64,000 nucleotides of DNA, taken from the NCBI GenBank assembly GCA_045802605.1, contig JBJMQS010000040.1:1-64000 (forward strand), written 5' to 3'. The notes under the pieces were generated by a model. That model was given only the letters and a program-made list of their open reading frames with translations. It searched no databases and was not told the DNA's origin. The DNA comes from JBJMQS01 sp045802605 (GTDB lineage: Bacteria; Planctomycetota; Planctomycetia; Gemmatales; Gemmataceae). Shown here piece after piece: positions 35,101-41,798 of the stretch (position 1 is its first letter; every line of letters starts with the position of its first letter). The position numbers and the translations under genes are program-made.

Positions 35101-36701
35101 TCGGGCTTAAACGCCCGCGGCGCCTTAATCCACTTCATGGCCCAATCTTCGTTCGTCTTCTCGGCCACGCGGAACAGGCTCGGGCCGACTTTGCGCAGCG
35201 TGCCCGGCGGATTGGCGGCGTCGGCAAGGCGCTTGGTGCGCTCGCTCGGAGATAGAGATTCGAGCGGCGGGTCGGGCTCGAGCCGCATGTCCGGGCCGAT
35301 GGCCCGGCCGCTCTTGGTGCCGGAGATCTCATGGCAACCGAAGCAGCCGAGGTCTTTGACGAGGTGGTAGCCTTTGATGAGCTTCTCGGCTTCGACGCGA
35401 CTGCCATCACGGACTAGGTCTTCCACTTGATGGTGGCATTTCACGCACGACGACTCGATGAACCGCGACGGCAACATTGGGAATTCCCAGTCGCCGGCGT
35501 GCACTGATTGCCAGTGCAAGTCTTGCTCCCACGTATGCGCAATCTCGACGTCGTTGGGTGTGTGGGCGGCGTCATTGAAACCGGTCGCACTGCCTTGGCC
35601 GGAGTGGCAAATCGTGCAGCCAAACTTTTGTGCTGAGTGCGGGCTGTTGGCTTCGACGAAAAGGTCGAGCCGCGGATGGGCGGCATACTCGCGAATTCGG
35701 GAAGGACTGAGATCTTCCACCTTTTTCGGTTCCAAGTCGCGGGCCGCTAGGACGTTGACATCTTGCTTGGCATCTTTGTTGACTTGCTGGCGTTCTTCCA
35801 GCAGTTTCTTGGCGTCTTCGGTCTTCTTCTTGAGCTCCGGGTCGTCCATCGGGTTGGTCGTGAGCCGCGTCAAAGCTTCGGCGTCGAGATTTGGCCGGTC
35901 GATGCCCAAGTGGCAGGTCGTGCAGCGATCGTAGCGGGTGACGTATTTGAAGCCGCCGTAGTCGATTGGCAAATCTTCGTGGAAGGTCTGCTTGATTTTC
36001 ACGGGCGAAGCGAAGGCATCCATAACCGGCAGAGAACGGACCGCGTCGCGCCAGGTCCACTGCTTCTGGACCGCGAGCTTGAGGAAGCGGTCGAAGTCGC
36101 CGGTGTGCTTTTTGTGCGTCGCCTCTTTGGCCTTCAAGTCGCGCTGGGCCTGCGCCAGCGAAACCTTGGCGTCGCCGACCTGAATCTCTTCGTTATTGGC
36201 GGCCTCGATCTTGGCATCGAGTTCTTCGAGCTTGGGTTGCAGCGCCTGGAGATTTTTCTGAAACTTCTCGGCTTCTTCCTTGAACCTGTTGGCGTGCGGA
36301 TCCTGGTGTTCGACCGCGATGTTGTAATAACTCATCCGCGAGTCGTAGTCGGCCTTGATGCTGCGCATCTTGAAGTCGAGTGCCGCCCGCTCGGCAGCCA
36401 CCGGTGAGATCTTCTTTTCAACAATCGGTTTGAGTTTGTTGACCCGATCGCGCAGCTCCGTCACTTGCGTTTCCGACGCCACGATTTTCTGCTGCTCAGC
36501 CGCGGACGGGGCGAGCGCAAGCAACGTGCGCTTGCTGATCTCTTCTTCAACCGTGCGGAAGGTCCGCTGATCTTGCTTGTACGGCCGGCGAAAATCGTCC
36601 GCGAACATCCAGACGACCGTCACGAGCATGGCCACGCTGGTCGCGGCAAACACCCGGTGCAGCATCCGCTGATCGCGATAAAAGGCGTCACTAGCAGCCA
36701 T
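32148..36701 (-). CDS. Giant membrane-anchored octaheme c-type cytochrome of the Rieske/cytochrome b operon
   Basis: A 1517-residue protein. One N-terminal hydrophobic segment (about 17-33) is an uncleaved signal anchor. Residues 45-220 are strongly charged and helical, a likely coiled coil. Eight CxxCH sites follow at about 260-264, 362-366, 419-423, 453-457, 672-676, 842-846, 1044-1048 and 1403-1407. Several flanking regions look like class I cytochrome c domains (distal Met segments such as TLMPNVHL or MMPKFSLSDDEAVALVNYF). The C-terminus is Ala/Pro-rich. It lies 36 nt downstream of the subunit IV-like gene and 49 nt upstream of the cupredoxin. It probably takes the place of cytochrome f or c1, accepting electrons from the Rieske protein; this is inferred from gene order. 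Confidence 0.9.
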   Translation of the reverse strand: MAASDAFYRDQRMLHRVFAATSVAMLVTVVWMFADDFRRPYKQDQRTFRTVEEEISKRTLLALAPSAAEQQKIVASETQVTELRDRVNKLKPIVEKKISPVAAERAALDFKMRSIKADYDSRMSYYNIAVEHQDPHANRFKEEAEKFQKNLQALQPKLEELDAKIEAANNEEIQVGDAKVSLAQAQRDLKAKEATHKKHTGDFDRFLKLAVQKQWTWRDAVRSLPVMDAFASPVKIKQTFHEDLPIDYGGFKYVTRYDRCTTCHLGIDRPNLDAEALTRLTTNPMDDPELKKKTEDAKKLLEERQQVNKDAKQDVNVLAARDLEPKKVEDLSPSRIREYAAHPRLDLFVEANSPHSAQKFGCTICHSGQGSATGFNDAAHTPNDVEIAHTWEQDLHWQSVHAGDWEFPMLPSRFIESSCVKCHHQVEDLVRDGSRVEAEKLIKGYHLVKDLGCFGCHEISGTKSGRAIGPDMRLEPDPPLESLSPSERTKRLADAANPPGTLRKVGPSLFRVAEKTNEDWAMKWIKAPRAFKPDTKMPHFYMQANNVDEALPSEQKKFPDAEIRAITHYIFTKSKQHLGTLSAVAKAPAEQAQADEALINELTAKLAQSETMSDADKKDASRKIREAKARMSVRGQVPPVDESMNLPAEPANDAGKKEQFDRGRHLFATRGCVACHQHSAAEAAGQNANGTPAPAIVGESYFGPELSGVAGKLNSKKWLVQWLLNPMVHSPRTLMPNVHLTLEEANDVASWLLSQPAKTDPEWDTLAVAPAERETLADMARMYLRKAGLTTREVENAVKSGFSKDELSYRADDADEQELSAPLDDGKLMTYIGKKAIGNLGCFACHNIPGFEGAKTIGVGLNDWGKKDPDRIAFEDVENYVDTRYHVVDLRDDPKDKNKPDKDWKPGDGKQKPLEKFAPYTTAKQPPYEKFFSEMLDHHHRSREGFLHLKLMSPRVYDYQRVRDWNDRARMPQFKFARIRRLPNESDEAFQIRLDKDEAEGREAVMCFILGLIAEPIPQKFLPSYTPERQAEVHGRMVLEKYNCYSCHIIRAGQFEFALTDKKLPDGRTAKAAVMKELTEAYQRFASGEKEEPKDPHAYLEHNAWGAAPPPAGTDRIVAKGVMSVLPNGDDLMPVIRTTHALAFRYDDPDSKSEKTAVLPAWASPIIVVPEATKELAAPYGGRFALLLKRYLSEYDSKVYGDVQPVNRYDDEGGKGPDGYAAIPPNLLHEGERVQPGWLYQFLLNPYKIRKIPPLMMPKFSLSDDEAVALVNYFTAANKLGNPGTGLNTFAKVPQRDEAYLLQQTKDYVAKLKANNQYDARINELKPLWARVAREQQAAAERRVTDFRAAGDNAKVAEAQKDADRLRAQVAGNDFPELRKNWEEREAYMADAWKLVTYTGNLCITCHQVGPALPNEYRAPDLDKAWERLRPEWTERWIAYPQRLTPYASLMQPQYRPGEAKKHFEEAKVFIGGPEDQIRASRDLLMMYPTIVDWPVIKYRVGPTAFGQPAAAAPPAK

Positions 36702-36737
36702 AGATGGGTCCCACGCCGCGCGGTCGACCGCGCCGGG

Positions 36738-38024
36738 TCAGATGTTGAAGAACAGCTCCGGGATGTACACGATGTATTTCAGGTTGAGCGTCCACCTGAG
36801 CACCATCTTCAAAGGCAAACTGGCCATGAAGAGAATCAACGTCATCAGCAGCATGTAGCGGATGAAGCCCATCTTCATGAAGTAGCGCTTGAAAACGGTT
36901 TTCGCCAACAGCGGCGGAATGATCATGAAGTAAGCGATAACGACGATGATGCCCGGCAACTCGCGCACGAGCCAACCGGACTGATGGCCGACCGCTTCGT
37001 CATCCATGCCAAAGGCCCGCCAAAACATTGTCGCTAGGTTGATGTTGTTGAGCGGGTCGGACTTGTGCGGGTCCCAGTTTTCGAATGGCCCGAAGAAGTT
37101 CCAGTTCGGCCCGCGCAGAAACGTGCCCAACACGATCAGCACCACCCACAACACGAGGAACCCATACAGGAACATCGCCATGGCGAATGGGCGTTCGCGG
37201 AAGGTGTAGTAGCCGTTGCCCTTTTGGTTGAAGTCGATGTAAGGGATCGCGCACAGGCCGATGATGATGAACGTGGGCAGCACCACGCCCGCCATCCAGG
37301 GGTCGAAGTACACGAGCATTTCCTGCAAGCCGAGGAAGTACCACGGCGCTTTCGAAGGGTTCGGAGCACGGGCCGTGGTGGCCGGTGCTTCCAAGGGCGC
37401 CTTCAAGTAGATCGCCCACACGACAAGCAGTGCCGTGCAGACGATCATGCAGATCATCTCGGTGTAGACCAAGTCCGGCCACACCAGGACCTTCTCGTCG
37501 TCCTTTTCCAAAGGTGGCGCACCCTTGGCAATCAAATTGTCGTTGAGCACCGCACGACGCAGGCCGAGCCAAGTGAAGAAGCCGACGGTGAAAAGCAACA
37601 TCACGATCGGCACGTTGTCGGGCTTGGTGATGATGTTGCGGAAATCTTCGTTCGTCATCGCCCAGCCGGACACAAGCAATACGAGGTTCAACAGGATCCA
37701 GGCGACATTCGGCTCCGTGAAGAAGCCGCGGAAGAGCAGGACTGCCGCGAAGAGCACCGTTGATGCGATGAAATAGGTCGTCGCATTAGTTACCGCATCG
37801 ACCGCGTGGGTGATTTCCGGCGGGATGACCAAGCCTCGGTGCATGGGCCAGTAAAGAGCCGCATGCACCAAGAAAATAGCTGTGCCGACAAAGCCGAGCA
37901 TTGCCGGAAGCCGGGCGCGCCGTTGCGTCATCGCGGCAAAGAAGCCGAGGTTGAGCAAGGCGCAGCAGAGGTAGTAAACGGCCAGGCCGTTTTGGGTCGT
38001 GATGGAAAGCGAGCCGTGGTTCAT
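36738..38024 (-). CDS. Cytochrome b C-terminal domain (b6f subunit IV-like) with extra N-terminal helices
   Basis: A 428-residue polytopic membrane protein. The first ~165 residues hold about four or five hydrophobic helices not found in b6f subunit IV. The region from about residue 180 (WPDLVYTEMICMIVCTALL) matches subunit IV / the cytochrome b C-terminal domain, with APWYFLGLQEML (226-236) at the place of the Qo-site PEWY motif; the conserved Glu is replaced. Additional helices follow. It lies 24 nt downstream of the b6-type gene. The split of cytochrome b into N- and C-terminal proteins is the b6f arrangement, not bc1. It would form the quinol-oxidation site together with the Rieske protein. 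Confidence 0.87.
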   Translation of the reverse strand: MNHGSLSITTQNGLAVYYLCCALLNLGFFAAMTQRRARLPAMLGFVGTAIFLVHAALYWPMHRGLVIPPEITHAVDAVTNATTYFIASTVLFAAVLLFRGFFTEPNVAWILLNLVLLVSGWAMTNEDFRNIITKPDNVPIVMLLFTVGFFTWLGLRRAVLNDNLIAKGAPPLEKDDEKVLVWPDLVYTEMICMIVCTALLVVWAIYLKAPLEAPATTARAPNPSKAPWYFLGLQEMLVYFDPWMAGVVLPTFIIIGLCAIPYIDFNQKGNGYYTFRERPFAMAMFLYGFLVLWVVLIVLGTFLRGPNWNFFGPFENWDPHKSDPLNNINLATMFWRAFGMDDEAVGHQSGWLVRELPGIIVVIAYFMIIPPLLAKTVFKRYFMKMGFIRYMLLMTLILFMASLPLKMVLRWTLNLKYIVYIPELFFNI

Positions 38025-38048
38025 CAGTCGCGAACTCCGTGACCTGAC

Positions 38049-38822
38049 CTACAAAGCGCCGCTAATGCCGCCGTCCTTGCGGACCCGCCAGAAATGGATC
38101 GCGATCAAGACACCGGCCGCCAATGGGATCGCTACGCAGTGAAGTACGTAGAAGCGCAATAGCGTCTCGCCGCTGACGAACTTCCCACCTAAAAGCAAGA
38201 ATCGCGCATCCGAGCCCGAGTGAATAAGCGGCACCCCTCCAATCTGCAGGAAGGATGCACCGGGGCCTTCGTAACCCAATCCTGGCGTGGCACGAGCCAT
38301 ATTGCTGCCGACGGTGATGGCCCAGATCGCCAACTGATCCCAGGGCAACAAATAGCCGGTGAAGCTCAGGAGCAACGTCAGCACGAGCAGAATGACGCCG
38401 ACGGACCAGTTGAATTCTCTGGGCGGTTTATAAGAGCCGGTGAGAAACACGCGATACATGTGCAGCCAGATGGAAATGACCATGGCATGTGCCCCCCAGC
38501 GATGCAATTCGCGGAGGATGCCGAGCGTGGTCACGTCGCGCAGAGCGAGAATGTCGTTGTAAGCGTGTTCGAGCGTGGGCCGATAGTAGAACATCAACAG
38601 GACGCCGGTGATCGTTTCGACCAAGAACAGAAAGAAGGTCAGGCCGCCCATGCACCAGGTGTAAGAGAGGGCGATGCCGCTCTTCCGCACCGAGACAGGG
38701 TGCAGATGCAGGAAGACATTCGTCAACATCACGACGACGCGATTACGGCGATCGCGCGGCGCAGGGTGACGGAAGATGCTCTTCCAGACTTGTGAGCCGC
38801 GAATCCAGTCACCGACGGACAT
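38049..38822 (-). CDS. petB: Cytochrome b6-type subunit (cytochrome b N-terminal domain)
   Basis: A 257-residue membrane protein with four helices. The heme b ligands are paired His107/His121 and His228/His243. The 14 residues between the second pair are the b6f spacing (bc1 has 13). SYTWCMGG (Cys57) aligns with the FYCLGG of plant cytochrome b6, whose Cys35 binds heme ci. FYYRPT, HRWGAHAM, LTGYLLPWDQ-like, RFYVLH and the terminal RKDGGISGAL also match b6 closely. The symbol is given by homology; the organism is not presumed photosynthetic. It lies 96 nt downstream of the Rieske gene, with a repeat in the gap, and 24 nt upstream of the subunit IV-like gene. Confidence 0.92.
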   Translation of the reverse strand: MSVGDWIRGSQVWKSIFRHPAPRDRRNRVVVMLTNVFLHLHPVSVRKSGIALSYTWCMGGLTFFLFLVETITGVLLMFYYRPTLEHAYNDILALRDVTTLGILRELHRWGAHAMVISIWLHMYRVFLTGSYKPPREFNWSVGVILLVLTLLLSFTGYLLPWDQLAIWAITVGSNMARATPGLGYEGPGASFLQIGGVPLIHSGSDARFLLLGGKFVSGETLLRFYVLHCVAIPLAAGVLIAIHFWRVRKDGGISGAL

Positions 38823-38845
38823 ATCTTGCCTCTATTTTAGATTGC

Positions 38846-38919
38846 AGAAGTCAGAATGCAGATTGATAAACTGCTCTCTCACTCCTCCGCCGCCAATTCT
38901 GACTTCTCACTTCTGCAAT
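38846..38919. repeat. Intergenic inverted repeat, 'AGAAGTCAGAAT' family
   Basis: Between the Rieske and cytochrome b6 genes, AGAAGTCAGAAT (38846-38857) faces ATTCTGACTTCT (38896-38907), and ATTGCAGAAG (38841-38850) faces CTTCTGCAAT (38910-38919). The outer arm reaches the Rieske stop codon. Similar TCAGA/GTCAGA text appears near 47516-47620. A hairpin inside the operon might adjust the ratio of the Rieske to the downstream message. Confidence 0.65.
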
Positions 38920-39551
38920 CAAACTTCAAAATAGCTGTCCTTGTTATCCCATTGGCCCAACTCGTATTGGAACTTCTTGCTCTTATCCACGACGAGTTGG
39001 CCGTCATCGGAGAGTTCCAGGCCCCAGCGTTCGAGTGGCCGCGGGGCAGGGCCTTCGAAATTAATGCCGGTGATGTAAAAGCCGGAGCCATGACACGGGC
39101 ATTTGAACTTCTTGTCGGCTTCGAGCCAATTGGGCGTGCAGCCTAGGTGCGTGCACGTCGTGCTGAGAGCGTAAATCTTGCCCTGGTTGCGCACGATCCA
39201 GAAGCCGCGGTCTTTGAATGAATCGACGACCTTGCCATCGTCGAAGTTGCGCGGATCGCCGACTTTGATTTTGTTCGGTGGCTCAGCCAGGACATTGGGG
39301 AAGAGAAATCGTGTGGTGCCCAGCGTCATCGCGATCATCGCCGCGGTGAACGAGACCCAGCCAATTACGACCGAATCGCCAAGCTTGCCAAAGAAGCCAC
39401 GACGGTCATCGCCCGGCTTGGCGGCCGGCGCGGGCTTCGCTGGTGGCGCAGGTTTTGGAGGGGCTTCGGGTTTAGCGGCGGGCGCTGCGGCAGCAGGTGC
39501 CGCCGCGGGCTGTGCCGGCGGTGTGGGTGGCGGGCTCGCAGCGTCTGACAT
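38919..39551 (-). CDS. petC: Rieske [2Fe-2S] protein of the b6f-like complex
   Basis: A 210-residue protein. A long Ala/Pro-rich cytosolic N-terminus (residues 1-45) precedes one membrane helix (about 63-81, VIGWVSFTAAMIAMTLGTT). The C-terminal Rieske domain has both cluster motifs, CTHLGC and CPCHGSGF, giving the two Cys and two His ligands plus the stabilising disulfide pair. The ATG at 39551 has GGAG 6 nt upstream. It is the first gene of the five-gene respiratory operon. The Ala/Pro-rich extension is unusual in length and of unknown role. It passes electrons from quinol to the cytochrome of the complex. Confidence 0.93.
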   Translation of the reverse strand: MSDAASPPPTPPAQPAAAPAAAAPAAKPEAPPKPAPPAKPAPAAKPGDDRRGFFGKLGDSVVIGWVSFTAAMIAMTLGTTRFLFPNVLAEPPNKIKVGDPRNFDDGKVVDSFKDRGFWIVRNQGKIYALSTTCTHLGCTPNWLEADKKFKCPCHGSGFYITGINFEGPAPRPLERWGLELSDDGQLVVDKSKKFQYELGQWDNKDSYFEV

Positions 39552-39756
39552 GCAGCACTCCAAGGACGCGACCGAAAACACGAATGAGCCTTGAATTCTT
39601 ACGACAATTGCAAAGCAAGTGCCAGGGTGATGGCCCTCCGGATTCGCGAGAAGTGAGCCTCAGCGCGTGCCGGTTCTCAAAATCTGGAAAGCTCGCGGTA
39701 ATTCCTTGCCGATTCTGAGAAACAGCCGCCGCGATAGGGCTTGCACTAGCGCCGCG

Positions 39757-40551
39757 TCAAATGCTAGCCGCCACAACCGCCAAAACTTCACTCTCGAGCT
39801 TACCGTTCGTGGCCAGTGCAAAAGGGCTTTCGAACATCGGTGCGCCGGTCCAGTCGGTGAATGTGCCGCCCGCTTCGAGCACGAGCGGAATCAACGCGCC
39901 GACGTCCCAGGGGTGCACGCCATAATCAAGCATCACGTCCGCGGAGCCCTGGGCGACGAGCACGAAGCCGAAGTAGTCGCCGTAGCCGCGCTGCCGCTGA
40001 ACTTTTCTGGCCAGGCGAAGGCAAACATCGACTTGGCCGGCCGCCTCGAAGAAATTCAAATCGCAGGTGCAGAGCATCGCATGTTCGAGCCGCTCGACAG
40101 CGGAAACGTGGATCAGCCGATCGTTCTTGAACGCGCCATCGCCGCGCAGTGCACGATAGGTATTGCCCAGCGACGGCTCATGCACCACGCCGGCGATTAA
40201 CTCGGTTCCCCGTTGGAGCCCGACGAGCGTCGCCCACATGGGAATGCCGCGAATGAAGCTGCGGGTGCCATCGATGGGATCGACAATCCAGCGGTAGCCG
40301 CTGGTTCCCGATGAATCGCCCGACTCTTCACCGAGGAAGCAATCATTGGGAAACCGTTCCAGGAGCACTTTGCGGAGGTGATCCTCGGCTTCTCGGTCGG
40401 CGATCGTTACCGGGCTGTTGTCTTTCTTCCATTCCACTTGCCGCGCGAAAGCGGCTGCGCTCGTGTCGGGGAAGTACCGCCGAGCGATGGCGCCGGCTTC
40501 CTGCGCGGCGGCGATGGCAACTTCGTAACGTTCTCGTTCGTCTGCCTTCAT
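39757..40551 (-). CDS. hisN: Inositol monophosphatase-family phosphatase, probable histidinol-phosphatase
   Basis: A 264-residue Mg-dependent phosphatase. Metal-binding motifs are GEES (74-77), IVDPIDGTRSF (89-99) and HPWDVGAL near residue 217. The R-S-F-I-RGIPMWATLVGL stretch after DPIDGT resembles HisN-type histidinol phosphatases (WVxDPIDGT+xFxxGxPxW) more than inositol monophosphatase or CysQ, so histidinol-phosphate is the best guess for the substrate. No other his genes are near. The start at 40551 fits the family length. Confidence 0.82.
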   Translation of the reverse strand: MKADERERYEVAIAAAQEAGAIARRYFPDTSAAAFARQVEWKKDNSPVTIADREAEDHLRKVLLERFPNDCFLGEESGDSSGTSGYRWIVDPIDGTRSFIRGIPMWATLVGLQRGTELIAGVVHEPSLGNTYRALRGDGAFKNDRLIHVSAVERLEHAMLCTCDLNFFEAAGQVDVCLRLARKVQRQRGYGDYFGFVLVAQGSADVMLDYGVHPWDVGALIPLVLEAGGTFTDWTGAPMFESPFALATNGKLESEVLAVVAASI

Positions 40552-40562
40552 ATATTCACCAA

Positions 40563-40624
40563 ACAGTTGTCAGTGATCAGTGGACAGTGGTCAGTTAGAC
40601 CAATTCGCTGCGAACTGACCACTG
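40563..40624. repeat. Short inverted repeat, 'CAGTGGTCAGTT' family
   Basis: A 12-bp perfect inverted repeat (40585-40596 and 40613-40624), preceded by related CAGTTGTCAGTGATCAGTGG text that makes partial direct copies. It sits in the divergent gap between the HisN-like and Gfo/Idh-like genes. The unit CAGTgnTCAGTgg is iterated, recalling the design of the CGCAGAG family with a different unit. Confidence 0.65.
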
Positions 40625-40653
40625 GCACCGGTCCTGTGAGCATTGATTTAGTA

Positions 40654-41715
40654 ATGCGATTTGCACTCTTAGGTGACCATGGCGATGGGCGAGCATTTGC
40701 AGAGGCGCTGCGCGCCAGCGGCCGGCATGAAGTCGTGGACTGTGCCAATCGCGATCTGGAGGAAGTGCTCGCCGATCCGCGCATCGAGGCTTGCATTGTC
40801 GCGGTGCCGGTCGCCAATCGGCTCGACGTCGCCAGGCGGGTCCTGCAATCCGAGCGGCCCGCGGCCGTGGTCCATCCGGTGGATTACAAGCCGGACGGTG
40901 CATTCGAGCTCAATCTACTGCAGGGCGATGTCCATCAGGCATTGGTGCCCTTGATCGTTGAAGCACTGCATCCACGATTCGACGAGCTGCGCAAGCATGT
41001 TTTGCGTCCGCCCGATCCCGCCCGCTGGATCGATGCGCACTTCACAGCGCCCGGCGAGGCCTTGCTCGCGATTGATGAGCGCCGCCGGCATCCCGTGTTC
41101 CCGGGCTGGACACTGCTGCGACGCCTCAACGGCGAAATCGCGGAAGTGAGCACGTTTGCGCGTGGCGAGCAAGTGGCGGTCGGGGAGCCCGTCGTGATGT
41201 CCGGTACGTTCGCCGATGGCACGCTCTTCCGCGCGAGCTATCGGGCCGAGGGCAACGAGCGGCGAGCGGCCATTGCCATAGGGGCCAGCGAGCCGGAAGT
41301 GTTTGCCGAAGATGATCCGCTTTGGACAAAAGCTTGGGCGAAAGTGGTTGCCGAGTTTGAAGCCGAGCTTGCTTACCTGGCGACCGCTCCGCGCGTTGAA
41401 CCGGGGGCGGGCGCTCGGGAACGGCCCGGCGCGCTTTTGAGCTGGCGTGACGCGGTGCGAGCCTTGGAACTGGACGATGCGGCCGGGCGGAGCTTGGCGA
41501 AGCGACGCTCGACACTGCTTGAGTATCAGGACGCCAGCGAAGAGATCGGCTTCAAAGGAACGATGACGCTTCTGGGCTGTGGCCTGCTGTGGTTCTTGCT
41601 CGCGCTTTTGATCGCGGCCGCGGTGTATCCGCCACTGTTTTGGGTGACGTTGCCGATCTTAGGGTTGTTTTTGGGGTTGCAGTTACTTCGGTGGATATTG
41701 CCTTCGAGGACTTGA
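40654..41715 (+). CDS. Gfo/Idh/MocA-like protein with two C-terminal membrane helices
   Basis: A 353-residue protein. The N-terminus (MRFALLGDHGDGRAFAEAL) and the next 100 residues resemble the Rossmann part of Gfo/Idh/MocA oxidoreductases. The dinucleotide loop is GDHGDG rather than GxGxxG, and the EKP motif is not obvious (HPVDYKP occupies a similar place). The last 60 residues form two hydrophobic helices (about 299-320 and 322-342), anchoring the protein in the membrane. That is unusual for the family. Its stop codon (41713-41715) lies within the left arm of the next inverted repeat. Enzyme activity is uncertain. Confidence 0.65.
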   Translation: MRFALLGDHGDGRAFAEALRASGRHEVVDCANRDLEEVLADPRIEACIVAVPVANRLDVARRVLQSERPAAVVHPVDYKPDGAFELNLLQGDVHQALVPLIVEALHPRFDELRKHVLRPPDPARWIDAHFTAPGEALLAIDERRRHPVFPGWTLLRRLNGEIAEVSTFARGEQVAVGEPVVMSGTFADGTLFRASYRAEGNERRAAIAIGASEPEVFAEDDPLWTKAWAKVVAEFEAELAYLATAPRVEPGAGARERPGALLSWRDAVRALELDDAAGRSLAKRRSTLLEYQDASEEIGFKGTMTLLGCGLLWFLLALLIAAAVYPPLFWVTLPILGLFLGLQLLRWILPSRT

Positions 41716-41798
41716 ACCGCAGAGAACGCAGAGAGCGCTGAGAAAACCAAATTCATGTTTTGGTTTTCTCAGCGCTCTCTGCGTTCTCCGCGGTTCAA
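41712..41798. repeat. 40-bp inverted repeat, CGCAGAG family, copy 4
   Basis: Arms 41712-41751 and 41759-41798 are inverted copies with one mismatch and a 7-nt loop. The left arm contains the TGA of the Gfo/Idh-like gene (41713-41715) and the right arm the TGA of the ROK gene on the minus strand (41795-41797). So the element provides both stop codons of a convergent pair. The arm is CCGCAGAGA-ACGCAGAGA-GCGCTGAGA. Confidence 0.92.
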
